Source: Saccharum officinarum
Lineage: Eukaryota > Streptophyta > Magnoliopsida > Poales > Poaceae
Reading direction: 5' to 3'
Length of the DNA: 64,000 nucleotides
NCBI GenBank assembly: GCA_020631735.1
Contig: CM036225.1
Coordinates: forward strand, 65,336,662-65,400,661
In this document: one piece after another, positions 38,325-49,959 of the stretch
Position numbering within the stretch: position 1 is the first letter of the stretch
How the letters are laid out: each line of letters starts with the position of its first letter
Notes under the pieces: generated by a model
What the model was told of the DNA's origin: nothing
Database searches by the model: none
Seen by the model: the letters and a program-made list of their open reading frames with translations, nothing else
Translations under genes and position numbers: made by a program

Positions 38325-38837
38325 TGAAAGTCCCTAGTTTGGTTTTGGCTAATTGATAAAACCTAGGACTAACCTTTGTATCTAAGTGGATGATTTAGAT
38401 AAAGGTGGTCATTGAATATGAGACATGACATTGACTCATGTGACCAAGATGGTGAAGGCCAAGATGAGGCTTGGCTTGATGGACCGGTTGTGAAGGTGAA
38501 GGGCAAGTCGAGGCTTCGAAGCAAAGGACCATGCGATGGTGAAGCTTGAGCAAGACTTGGCGCCGACGGACCGATGCAACGGTGAAAAGCAAGTGAAGTC
38601 AAGGTCGATGGATCAAGACGGTCATGTGATGATATGAAGTGGATCATATCATTTGGAGAAACAAAATGGGCTCAAGGCAAAGGTATAACATAGGGCCATT
38701 TTGTTTTGCACTCAAGACACCATAGAGGGTGTGAGTGGTTTAGGATCAATAGCCGAACTATTAAGAGGGAAAGTCTTATCGATTACTCGACGCACGGGTG
38801 CCACTAGGTGAATTCATGAAGTGCATTGCATGTAGGG

Positions 38838-40544
38838 TGTTAGAAGAGTCAATGGACTATTGGGCCTTAGCCCATTAGGGTTAATTAGTCGCTTGCTTAG
38901 GGGCCAAGTATGACCTCTTCTCTATATAATGAGAGGAGATGTATCAATCTAATCAAGCAAGAGATTAGAAGGAAAAACCTTCTCTCTTGCCGGCTATGGA
39001 CGAATCCCCGCGACCGGCGTTCCCAGCGCCCCTCACAACCCTAGCCGCCGTCCCTCTACCTCTAGCTCATGAACAGTACCCGCGTGGTACTGTAGCGCGC
39101 GGGTACTATAGCTCCGCCGCTCCTCTCGACTCTCTTCTCCCAATCCCAACGACATTTACTCGCGCCTCTCTTCCTTCTCAATCCTAGCACCACATAACAA
39201 TCTGGTATTGGAGATGCCAGGTTACGATGAGCCGCTACCGGTCACTTCCTCACCGATGACGCCAGATCAGTTGACCGCGGTCATCACCGATCTCGCCCGT
39301 TCCGTCGCCGCCATCTAGTCCTACCTCGGCATACTGCCGCTACAACTAGCCAGCTAGCCGCTGCCGCAATCGGCCATGGCCTCTCTGCCACCGGTTTTCC
39401 CCTACGGGATGCTAGGTTATAGCATGACGCTGCTGCCGTTCTAGGACGTGCAGCAGATTGAGCAGGCGATGGACATCACAACAGAGCCGACAGGGAAGAT
39501 GCTTACCTGCAAGGTGTCTGCGGCGGTGCGGCTACAGGCTACGGCGGGCGGCCTCCTAGCACGCCGGTGGCTGCAGGAGATGCGCCAGAAGATGCAGGAG
39601 GCGGTCCTGGTGGCGGTATGGTTACAGGCTACAGCACGTGGACTCCTAGCGCGATGGCAGGCGCAGGAGATACGTGGTTTGCAGCTGGTGCCTGTGCCCC
39701 GTGCCCCTTTGCTTCGCCTCCAGGCTACGCTTCGCCACATGGAGGGCCCCGATTTCGTCCGCTGCGTCATGGAGATCGGACGTGGCATCGCCACCTCGGG
39801 TGGCGAACTCAGCGTCTATAGCGCCGATGTTTGGGGACGCGGGTGTGTGGCCACCCATAGGTGGACCTTAATTAGCACTGCCGTGCTTCGGCACCGGCCG
39901 CCGCGAGGACGTCTCCGCTGATCGCTATCGTGACTAATTCCTGGTGGCTATACCCATGCACCCCTCTCGTTCTGGTGGGCTACATGCGATCTAGGTGGCT
40001 ACACACGTGCAAGTCCATCACGCGGAGGGTGTCCGCCATATCTTCAGGAGTCAAAAATAAAGAGTCGTAGTCTATTTGAGGTCAATAAAATAAGCCGAGA
40101 TGTAAAAGGCTTGTTTTTAGGTGTTAGGTTTGTGTCTGGCAGAGTCGAGTTAGGTTGCAGCTCGAGGACGAGCTGCATGTCTAGGTGGGGTGTAGTGTTA
40201 AAAGAGTCAAGGGCCTATTGGGCCTTAGCCCGTTAGGGTTAATTAGTCGCTTGCTTAGGGGTCAAGTAAGACCTCTTCTCTATATAATGAGAGGAGATGT
40301 ATCAATCTAATCAAGCAAGAGATTAGAAGGAAAAACCTTCTCTCTTGCCGGCCGTGGGCGAAGCCCCGCGGCCGGTGTTCCCAGCACCCCTCACAACCCT
40401 AGCCGCCGGCCCTCTGCCTCTAGCTCGTGAACAGTACCCACGCGGTACTGTAGCTCCTCCGCTGCTCCTCTCGACTCTCTTCTCCTAATCCCAACGACAT
40501 CTACTCGCGCCTCTCTTCCTTCTCAATCCTAGCACCACATAACA
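38838..40544 (+). mobile_element. Element E: 1.7-kb non-autonomous LTR retrotransposon
   Basis: LTR1 is 38838-39199 and LTR2 is 40196-40544, bounded by TGTTA and ATAACA. The target-site duplication is TAGGG (38833-38837 and 40545-40549). A primer-binding-like TGGTATTGGAGA follows LTR1 from 39203, and AGGTGGGGTG precedes LTR2. The 1-kb interior holds one degraded ORF and no pol. I do not recognise a named family. Confidence 0.9.
39214..39921 (+). pseudogene. Single ORF of element E with IQ-like repeats, three TAG stops
   Basis: The frame opens at ATG 39214 (MPGYDEPLPVTSSPMTPDQL), a gag-like N-terminus of plant copia type. It runs to 39921 and is broken by TAG at 39316, 39355 and 39442. After the last stop come two good and one decayed copies of an IQ-type motif: LQATAGGLLARR, LQATARGLLAR (an exact fit to the form [ILV]QxxxRGxxxR) and LQATLRHMEG. 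The spacing is about 30 and 32 residues. IQ motifs bind calmodulin in host proteins. Whether these did is unknown. All three stops would revert to CAG (Gln) by a single C/T change. Confidence 0.7.
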
Positions 40545-40901
40545 TAGGGCCTAGTGAGCTAACTGGAAAACCTTTGAAAATGATTATGAAAATGCTAACA
40601 CACATGCACAAGGTGGTGATCACTTGTTGGTGTTGGCACATTTGCGAAGGCGATAGAGTTTGAGCGGTTGTGAGGGGTTTGGGTTTCGCTCTCCCTCCTG
40701 CCTCACAAGCTCGGCGGGATTCAGGCGTTTTTGGGGAAATGAAATGCCTATTTTCCATTGTGCCGGAGGTTGAAAAAGTGGTGAAAGCACGGAAGTGTTT
40801 CATGAGCTAAAGCATGTGCTAAAGTGTTACACATACTTAGTCTAGCTCATAAGTGAAAGGGCAAAACAAGTGGAGCAAGAAAAAGTTGCAAAACACTGCG
40901 T

Positions 40902-41310
40902 TATAGGCGACAGACGCTGCTTGGGGGAGCGTCAGATGCGGCGTCGGCGCGTCTGTCGACAAACCCTAGCTGAGGGTTTCTGCGCGAGCGCGTCAGACGC
41001 GGTGACGAGGCTGCGACAGACGCTGGCAAAGTCACTGTTCCTGCGTCTGTCGCGTGGATGTTTTCGGTGCTGATTTGAGCGAGCGTCAGACGTGTCAGTT
41101 GGTCGACCACCGGACGCGTCCGTCAGCGTAACAAAGTTTTAGACCTTATTGGAGTGCGTCTGTCGACCGACAGACGCTGAGTGGCAAAAGTGACAGACGC
41201 GTCCGACGGAATGAAATCGACCGTTGAAGCTTGACTGCGTGAGACACGTGGCACGACGAGGAGACGTCAGACGCCAGGGTGAGCGTCTGTTGGGTAGGCG
41301 ATAGACGTGT
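40902..41310 (+). repeat. U3 array of LTR D with a different motif
   Basis: There are repeated GCGTCTGTCG and CGACAGACGC words in both orientations, including the inverted pair GCGTCTGTCG-AC-CGACAGACGC at 41156-41177. Only one CCGGACGCG-type word was noticed, near 41109. It occupies the same position relative to the TATA box as the CCGGACGCG arrays of C. Confidence 0.75.
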
Positions 41311-41368
41311 CTATCGCCCCCGTTTCTGTTGTGTGGAGAAGCTAACGGCTAGTTTCAAGTATGAGGGC

Positions 41369-41376
41369 TATAAATA
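41369..41376 (+). promoter_or_regulatory. LTR TATA box (D)
   Basis: TATAAATA in GGGCTATAAATACTTG lies roughly 60 bp after the end of the GC-rich array, as in C. Confidence 0.5.
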
Positions 41377-41758
41377 CTTGTTGGCCGACCCATGGGGAGG
41401 TCTCTCGACATTTCTAACACTCTTATGCATCCTTTGAGCAAAAGCTTCTCCCTCCCACTCATCTCTCTTGCTTGATTGCAAATCAAAAGTGAGATTGAGT
41501 GATCCCAAAGTGCATTGCATAGCTTGAGGGCATCTAGTGGCACTTGTGGGTGGTTTAGCCGGTGGATTTCTTGTTACTCTTAGAGAGTACCGCTCCTAGC
41601 CGGCTTAGAGATTGTTGGAGGCGTTGGCAAGAGAAGGAGATTGTTCTTGGCCACCCCCGGTTGATTGTAAGAGGTTCTTGTGCTTTTCTCGGCGGAGTGC
41701 CAAAAGCAACTCTAATACATTACGTGTGTCATTGAGTTATCTCACTTGAGAGTGGTGT

Positions 41759-42840
41759 TGAAAGGACTTGATGGCTAGAGGGGGGTGAATAGACTTTTAA
41801 AATTTTCTACAAAGACAAGCTAAACAAGTCTATCAATATAACAAATAGCGAGATGCGAGTTTTGCTTAGCCTACGGGGTGTTTGCAAGCCACCTAACCAA
41901 TTCACAATTCTAGTATTTGCACTCAACCGCACAAGTCAAACCGAGAAGGTAACTATAACTACAACTAGCAAGCTACATAAAGGAGCTACTATAGCAAAGC
42001 TAACTAGCTAGCAAAGATAACTAAGAAAGTAATGCGGAGTTGAGTTGGGAGAGTTTCACCGAGGGGCGAAGTAATGAGCCAACCAATATGATCAACAATG
42101 AATACCAAGACAACCGAACATCGGGATCAATCAATCACAATATGAAAGTGATAACACAAAGATTTATCCCGAGGTTCACGTGCTTGCCGGCACGCTAGTC
42201 CCCGTTGTGTCTCTCTTCACCACGTGGTTCAGTGGCTAATCGGTCACACACCGAGCCTCTCAAAAGGTGCCACAAGAACCTACCAAATGGCAAAAGGTTG
42301 CAAATGACACGAGCAATTCACTAATGTTGCCTTTGGCGCTTCGCCGAGGTAGGCACAAACCCTCACAATCACCGGAGGTGGCCAAGAACAATCACCAACT
42401 CTTGCCAACGCCTCCAAGCTGCTCCAAGCCGTCTAGGTGGTAGCAACCACTAAGAGAAACAAGAATCCCACAGCAAATCAACCACCAAGTGTCAACTAGA
42501 TGCAATCTCATAATGCAAATGCACTTGGATCACTCAATCTCACTTCGAATATGCAAAGAAGCAAGAGAGATGAGTGGGAGGGGAGTTGCTTAGCTCAAAG
42601 TGCTACAAGTATGTCAAATGTTCAAGAGATGGAGCCTTGAGCCGACCAACGAGTATTTATAGACGTACCCCTTCAAATATAGTCGTTAGAAACTTGAAAC
42701 AACCGAAGTCGCGCTGACCGGACGCGCTGGTCAAACTGACTGGACGTGCCGATCACACAGCGACTATGCTCGCGAACCACCGACCGGACGCGCTCCACGC
42801 AACGACCGAACACGCGAAGCTCGACCGGACGCGCTGGTCC
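41759..42840 (-). repeat. LTR fragment F, minus strand, truncated
   Basis: It begins TGAAAGGACTTGATGG and resembles the promoter-distal half of the A/B LTR, with similar text from the Cys-poor GC region to TATTTATA at 42654-42661. It enters a CCGGACGCG array at about 42714 and breaks off near 42840 at the LINE. Its far end and any internal region are missing. Confidence 0.75.
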
Positions 42841-44948
42841 TCCTATCCACTCTATTCTTTTTGCAGATGATCTTATCATTTGTGGCTAAGCGGATATACA
42901 ACAGGTAAACACTATAAATCATATTCTCCAAACTTTCTATGCTATGTCAGGTCAGACACCCAATTGGACCAAGTCTTCTATTCTTTTTTAGTAAGAAAGT
43001 AACTCAAAGTCAACGTGCACAAATCAAAGGCATTTTTCCTGTCCAAGATTTTAAGACTAACACTATGCATCTTGGTCACCCGTTACTTATTTCGCACCGA
43101 GACAAAAGTAAAGCCTATGATTTTATTTATAGCAAGTTTAAGACTAAATTAACACTCACCAAAGCAAACACTCTCAATCATGCTGGTAGGCTAGTCTTAA
43201 TTCAATCGGTCTTTGCTTCCATTCCTATTTATTACATGTCAAATATACTTTTTACAAAGAAATTCATTGCAAAGATCAAAACTATTATTAGGACCTTCTG
43301 GTGGCATGGAGTGCAGGATGACCAACACAAAAAGCCTATCAACTACAAGTCTTGGGATGCCATTTGCAAGCCCAAAAAAGGAGGGCTGGGCATTAGAGAC
43401 CTCGAGCTGGTTAACAAAGGTATGCTCATCAGCACAGCTTGGCGTTTTGTTCATAAACCTGATTTGGTGGTAGCTAAAATTATCAAAGTGAAGTACTATC
43501 CAACTGCCTCGTTTTGGACTGCTGCAACTTACACTCCTAAATCTACCTTTTGGGCCTCTATTCTTGCTATCAGAAACCATTTAGAGAAAAATGTCACAAT
43601 TCAATTTATAAATGGGGACACTTGTATTTGGAATCAACCTTGGTGCACTTTTTGGAAGGTTCTGCACAATCGCTTAAATTTGGAACAAACTGCTTACCAA
43701 ATCCCTAACACGGTTTTTGATTTATGGCATCCTAATACCAAAATTTGGGATAAAAAAAATTACAACTCTCTTTGGTCCACACTCTATGGAGACTCTTCTG
43801 CAGATTACAACAATTGCAGGTGACCAACCAAACATTCTTTGCTGGAAATTGACCCCTGATGGTCGCTGCACATCCAAGAGCGCTTACAAAATGTTGGCGA
43901 CAGAGGAGGCTACATCTACACTACCAACTAATATTCCATCTCAGGTTATACAAATTTTTAGAAAGGTGTGGGCTGATAAAACAATGCAACCTAGAGTTAA
44001 GACTTTTGCTTGGAGGTTGTTCCGACTCGCTTTAGGCACCGCTAGCCGAATTCACAGGATAATTCCGAGCATAAAACAAACTTGCTCACGTTGTGGATTA
44101 ATAGAAAATGATGCTCACTTGTTTTTTGAGTGTAGTTTTGCAAGAGCCGTTTGGCTTGTCTCCTCGGTGGGCCTAATAACTCATGCACTTCCTTCCTCAG
44201 GTCGGGGAGTACATTTGCAGGTTGCTACTTTGATGCAGCAGGCTCCAAACCAAGAAACGGTAAACCAAATTTTCTCAATCATGTAGTGTATTTGGAAATC
44301 TTGAAATAATCACATGTTAAAAGGATTGAATGGGTCACATATGAAAGTGCTGCATGAAGCAAAAGCCATTGAATTGACTTACAATTTGCCAACAGGAATT
44401 GAACCTTGTTGCCCTCCTCTCCAACTTCCAATGCAGGACGACAATAATAGGCCCCAAGGTATGCAATACAGAAATCAAAACATGCAGGTTCCTGATGGCC
44501 TAAAAATCTTTTGCGATGCTTCTGTTTGCGCAGAGTCAAATGCCACCTAAACTGGGATTGGAATATTTATCCTCACTTCTCCATCACATAGTATTCGGAG
44601 TGGTATCTTTTTTAGGTGGCTATATGATGTATCAGGCAACCAATAGAGGCTAAAGCATCTGCATTGTTGCTAGCAACTAAACTTGCTGCTGCAATAAATC
44701 TCCTAAGACCCGTCTTCGTTACAGATAATGAAGTTCTAACTACTGCAGCGAACATGAGGGATCTCGTCCATAGTCCGGGTCATTGGTCACTGCGGCCAAT
44801 CCTAGCGGACTTTATAGCTTCTACAACAAATATGACACATTCTATCTTCAAAATTGGTAGAGATGCAAATTCAGTGGCTGACACACTTGCAAAGAAAGCA
44901 AGGCGGACTGCAGTTCCTAGTTCTTGCTTGTTCTCTTGCGAGTCTTGA
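42841..44948 (+). pseudogene. LINE ORF2 remnant
   Basis: It falls into four main pieces. 42939-43823 covers the RT C-terminal part (typical WWHGVQDD, KKGGLGIRDLELVNKGML). 43717-44286 covers zf-RVT. 44314-44550 opens the RNase H domain at KIFCDAS, and 44664-44948 holds the rest of it. The frame shifts between the first two pieces and stops occur between the others. Endonuclease and palm domain are missing through 5' truncation. The order matches plant L1-type elements with an acquired RNase H. Confidence 0.82.
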
Positions 44949-45068
44949 ACTCATTCCAGAAATTGTACTATCCAGAGGGCTCTGGAAAACTTTCAATGGG
45001 GCAATTTTTGCCCCATATATGTACTTTGTATTTAAACTTTGAATGAAATTTACCATTTCAAAAAAAAA
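42841..45068 (+). mobile_element. 5'-truncated LINE (non-LTR retrotransposon) with C-terminal RNase H
   Basis: The sequence begins inside the reverse transcriptase at the catalytic FADD motif (ILFADDLIICG at about 42857). It continues through the RT thumb region, a zf-RVT zinc-binding region (WKLTPDGRCTSKSAY, TCSRCGLIENDAHLFFEC) and an RNase H-like domain (IFCDAS near 44509, then a region rich in ATKLAAAINLL), and ends in a 9-bp poly(A) at 45060-45068. Stops and frameshifts (near 43800, 44286 and 44550) show it is dead. No target-site duplication was recognised. Confidence 0.85.
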
Positions 45069-45836
45069 GTTGCCCACCGGTTTCCGTTCCATCCTACGAT
45101 AACGTCGCGTTGCTCAACGTCCTACATTAACGTCAGGCTATCGAAGTAGCTAAACTTGGTTCTCGAATAGTCACTGAGAGCATGTTTGGTTGCTTGACGC
45201 CTTGGCCAAGCAAGTTTTTCTAGCCAGCCAGAAATATAGAGCATCGATTTTGAGTGTCCAGTGGTTGACAAACTGTGTGAGTTACTTACTTTCTTTATAC
45301 CAAATTGTAAAACTTGTTGGCTTTTCTAGATATATTGATTTTGCTATGTTTTAGACATAATATAAATATATTTAAGTATAAAATATAGAAAAACTACGTA
45401 TATAGAAAAGCTAAAGTGTCTTATAATTTAGAATATAATGTTTGTTTTGATAAAATACAGGTGACAGTATATGTTCACCTATGACAATGTTATATTATGT
45501 CGTAGCGTGCGTTCTCTTCTCTATTTCTATCGCGTCACGTCAAGGGTGAGTGAGAGAGAAATATTTATACCCTCTACCGTGTCCGTTCGTCTGTCTGTCC
45601 GGTGGGTCCACCCCACCCGCGTCTTCAACTGCCTGCCTTGCGTTTGGCTGCAGGCCGTCCGCCGAGGCCGAGGCCGCCTGCCCTTGCCCTTGCCCCTGCC
45701 AGCTGCCGCCTCCTCCTCCTCCTCCTTCGCATAACGACGCCGGCCATGCCAGTCAATAAATAAATTCCGATTCCGTTCCTTTTCTGGAGGACGGCTAGAC
45801 GTACGGGGGCCTTCCCGGCGACGCCGCACCGCATCC
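45069..45836 (+). promoter_or_regulatory. Upstream region and 5' UTR of the TEX2-like gene
   Basis: The left half is AT-rich with no recognised repeat. From about 45590 it becomes GC-rich with CTCCTCCTCC runs typical of a grass 5' UTR. No clear TATA box stands out. The LINE poly(A) lies about 770 bp upstream of the start codon. Confidence 0.4.
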
Positions 45837-48800
45837 ATGGCGATGGCCTTCCTGCTGCTGGGCCTGGGCTTCCTCCTCGGTATCCTCTCCCTGGCGATCG
45901 CGGAGGGTCTGGCGCTCCTCTGGGCCATCCGCAGCCTCACGCGCCGCTCGTCGGCCTCACGTGCCACGCCGCCGCCGCCACAGCTCCCCGTCCACCCGAC
46001 CCCGCCGCGGTCTGTGTCTCGCCACGGCCTCAACCGACAGGTGAGACCGGGACGGGAAGGTCATCCATTCATATTCTCGATCGGTTCGGTTCAATTTCGT
46101 TCAGTTAATGTTAAGCAAAGCAAGCAAGCGCGCACGCCTCAGCCTTCTTCAGCTTGTTCATTCAATTCTCATCAGGGTTTGTTGTACGTATTTTTTATTT
46201 GGCCTTTTATTTGCATTTGGAGGGCCTAGCTACTCACAAGCTCATTCTAGTTTCCATCTTATTTCATCCATCCATTGTTTTATTGCGGCATATGCTCCAC
46301 ATGTTCACGACTTGTACCTTAATTATTAATTAACATCTTTCCATTCTATCTATGAGTTCACAGGGCTTCTTGTGGATGCTGGAGCAACAAAAGACGCCCC
46401 CTGGCCCCAAAGACAGCATCAATCGCCCGTCGAATGCCGGTAGCCCCGGGATCAGAGACAAGAAGCTCATCGTCGAGGTTTTCCCTGTAAAAATGTCTGC
46501 CACACTTGAAGGACACTCGCTCACCTTGTCTGGACCTGATGATGCCTCGCAGCTAACCATTGACCTGCTCAGTTGCACAGTAGTTGCTGTTTCTGCATCC
46601 AATCTGCCCTCACGTAAATGGTTAGTGCAAATCGTAGCTAGCCTCTTCAACATTCATCTCTTGTGGAGAGCCACCAATAATATATAATAAATTCATTTTT
46701 CTTGTCATCAGCTAAAAAGCGTCACATTATTATGCTTCTAGCAGTAGCAGTTATATAAATCCTTGACTTGCGACAGAATAGCCAGATGGGCTATACTATA
46801 TGCGCAATCAGAATAGATGTTCATATCAAGTGACCGTAGTTTCTCAGATATTAATTATTGGTTTGAATTCTGCTGCCACTATAATATGATCGATTCACAT
46901 GTCACATATAGTTTCCCTAAAACCACCGCCAGTATGTATTTTCTTTCAGGGCCAAGAGGTATCCGATAAAACTGGAAAGCAAGGAATCCGATATTTGCAG
47001 GGGGAGCAAGGTATGCTATGTTTATGCAGACACCTCTTGGGAAAAGGAATCATGGTGTAGAGCACTTCGTCTTGCTTCTACTACGGACAAGGACAAACTC
47101 AAATTCCATGACATGCTGACTGGAGAGTTCTGCAGTTACATAGCCTCTTTGAAAGCTGGATACCCTTGCTTTCTGGGATCCTCAACACTCTCCAGTCAGG
47201 AACATGTGCTTGTGGACAACACTGTGAAGACTGATGGATCTTCAAAACTCCGAGGTTTTCTGAAACGGTTGGCAAAGAAGGCATCTGTGAAGGCCTCTCA
47301 GGACAGCAAAACAGGTATGGTGCCATCTAAACAAGATATAAAACAACCCAGTACGCCTAGCTCCTCTACGAGTTTCAACAGCCAGCTACCTGATTCCCCC
47401 AATGCAAAGGTGGATGAAAAGCTTGCCGATGATGGTACGCTTTGTTGGAACCTCCTAATCTCTCGGTTGTTTTTTGATGCTAAAATGAATGATGAGATGA
47501 ACAAGGCCATCAAAGCACGTATTCAGGTCAGATGATGCTGACATTTTCAAGTGAATTTATCCTTTGTCCATATCTTAATATTGATTGGTTCCTGTTGGTC
47601 AGCAAACATTGTCAAACACCAGAACTCCAGCCTACATTGGTGAAATTACGCTTACTGACCTCAATCTTGGCAAGCTTCCACCATATCTGCACAGAATGAG
47701 AGTCCTCCCACCGGATTTGAACGAATCGTGGGCTTTTGAAGTTGACTTTGAGTATTCCAGTGGAATAGTGCTGTATATCGAAACAAGACTTGAGGTTCAG
47801 GCGCCAGAGTTGGAAAAAGGACATACTGAAGACTGATATTAAAGACGATTCTAATGGGGATGTGAGTTCAGATTTCCTTGATAGTCTTGATCAATATGGT
47901 AACCAATTCAGGCATTCAGAAGCTCTGGATTCTTCAGCAGAGATCAATGATGAAGCAGGTTTGTGACACTTCTTTCATGTGTTCTCTTCTTTTGCTTATT
48001 GTTATTGGAATCATCATTTTCAATGTCTGTAAATGATCCAATAAATATTATGTGATGTGAGAACTCCATCAATTATATATCCTGAACATGTTGGTCCTCT
48101 AGAAAGCCAAAGCATCATAACTTGAGGGTATTAATGACCTTTTGTGGTTATGGCAGATACCTTACGGAAGTCAAAGAGCACTGGATGGGCATCAACATAT
48201 ATGTCAAGGTGGAAAAGTATCATGAATTCAATAGCGGACCAGGTTTCACAGGTTAGTTCTTTCTTGTTTTGCCTTCTTTTCATATATACCTTACTTATAC
48301 ACATTACCAGATGGACAATTGGTTGTGTGCTAAGGAGTAATCATATGACCATTTTCCATATTTATATATTTATGTGTAGTGTTTTGCTTCTGTTTGAAAT
48401 TTAGCCATGAAGTTCTGACCTGAACTGTGCTTTCTCACTTTCCTTGCAATAAACAAAGGTGCCATTATCATTGGCGATTAAAATATCATCTCTTCGTGGA
48501 ACGATGCGGATACATCTAAAACCTCCTCCGAGTGATCGAGTTTGGTATGGGTTTACGTCCATGCCAGAGATAGAGTGGGAGTTGGAATCATCGGTTGGAG
48601 ATAGGAAGATCAGCAGCAGCTACATCGCCTCACTTATCGGCAACAGGATCAAGGTGTTTTACTTGCCTTCCATGAGTCATGACTAAGTTATTATTTTTTG
48701 TGGTTAATTTGTGAGGTGTCCTACATTCATACAGGCTTCGGTTCATCAGAGCTTGGTGATGCCCAACTGTGAAAGTTTTCCTATTTCCTGGATGATATCA

Positions 48801-49391
48801 GACACGGATGACTGGGTGCCCCGCAGAATCGCACCTTTTATATGGCTGAACCGTGAGCCCACTGAGACTAGCACAAGGCGTGCTGCAGACACAACTAGAG
48901 AGATGCCAGGGGAAGCTTTCGCATCCAAGGCCATTGCAAAGAACAAGTCAAGTCCGCTGCCGCCTTCAAGAAGAATCACCAATGGATCGTGGAATAAGAC
49001 AAACATAGGTGTTGATGGGCCAGAGCAAGCAGAAGCATCAACGAGCTGGCAGACTTGGCTGGTTTCAGCAAGTGGAGCTCCTCTGCAGTCAAATGAGGAT
49101 GCACCAAGGGAACAGCTGAGGGTGCCACTGCTGAGCAGCAGCGGAGATGAGAGAGCAGGCCTTGTGGAGGAGCAGACATCACCTTCTGCTGGTGAGGAGG
49201 GAGATGCGAAGAAGAGGAAACCCGGTGTTCGACGTGCACGGGTGATGGATCTGGGGAGGAGGATGGGGGGCAAGCTGGAAGAGAAAGGCAAGCATTTCAT
49301 CGGAAAGATGCGGGAGAATGCGAGGAACAACCGCCTGCTATTGCCGGACTTGGAGCAGGCCACCACCCCTCCTGCTCCTGCTCCTAGTTAG
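45837..49391 (+). CDS. TEX2-like SMP-domain lipid-transfer protein (7 exons, one frameshift)
   Basis: Exons: 45837-46040, 46364-46620, 46950-47526, 47603-47958, 48157-48251, 48459-48653, 48735-49391, all GT-AG. The model encodes about 779 residues. It has an N-terminal membrane segment (about residues 4-32) and a PH-like region with the family signature WAKRYPIKLESK and ADTSWEKESWCRALRLAS. An SMP (DUF2404) domain lies at about 315-585, and a Ser/Pro/Gly-rich basic tail follows. SMP proteins carry lipids at ER membrane contact sites, and plant relatives are annotated as testis-expressed protein 2-like. Exon 4 contains one surplus base in the AAAAAGG run at 47814-47820. Without it the frame and the splice phase to exon 5 both fit, and with it the protein stops at 47836. 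An assembly error is the simplest reading. The family call is firm. The plant function is inferred. Confidence 0.87.
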
Positions 49392-49959
49392 GCATTTAGT
49401 ATGTTGAATTAACTGTTACTCAACAAAATGAAAATTCCTCAGTTACAGCGCCTAGCAACAGCTCCTAACAAGTGCAATGATATGGGAGACTGTTTGCAGT
49501 TGTATGTAAAAAGAGCTTATGAATATACCACACAGCTGAAGCTAGATAGATGTATCCATCTCTTAAATCTCTTGATCTCCCAACTGAATTAACATAACAA
49601 GCAAGTCATGTTGTATCCGCCATTGCCTGAGAATACGAGTAGAAATTGTGGTGGGTAGACTAGGAATAACATACATTGGGGTTGGGAAGTCTGCCAGGAA
49701 ACTCATGCACTGCTACTGTTTTCTCAAAGCCAAAATGTAAGGGAACAAATGCACTCTGCTCAACACAGCATGGCGTGCTTTGTATTCAGTAAGCTTTCTT
49801 TGGTCAGGTCTACACAGAATAGGACTGCACATCTCATGTTTTTTAAGTTGCTACATCCTTGAGTTCACACCAAGCATCCCAAAGGTAGATTACATATTAT
49901 GACCTCTGTTTGAGAGACGAACCATCATCTATGAGCCACCGGTCACTTACACAGGTCGG
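49392..49959. other. Convergent 3' ends of the TEX2-like and CCDC12 genes
   Basis: These 568 bp hold the 3' UTR of the upstream + strand gene and that of the downstream minus-strand gene, with AT-rich words on both strands. No further gene is seen. The UTRs may abut or overlap. Confidence 0.5.

Larger units (their letters stand above)
38325..41758 (+). repeat. LTR D: C-related LTR, truncated at right, with element E inside
   Basis: It starts TGAAAGTCCC like C and follows it closely through 38837 and again from 40550. From about 40840 the array differs: it is built mainly of GCGTCTGTCG and CGACAGACGC words. A TATA box lies at 41369-41376. At 41758 it is broken by fragment F, and its right end is not found in the window. 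No internal region of D is present. Confidence 0.82.

Noticed and set aside
48746..49366. 206-residue ORF on the minus strand
   Set aside because: It is the antisense shadow of the last exon of the TEX2-like gene.
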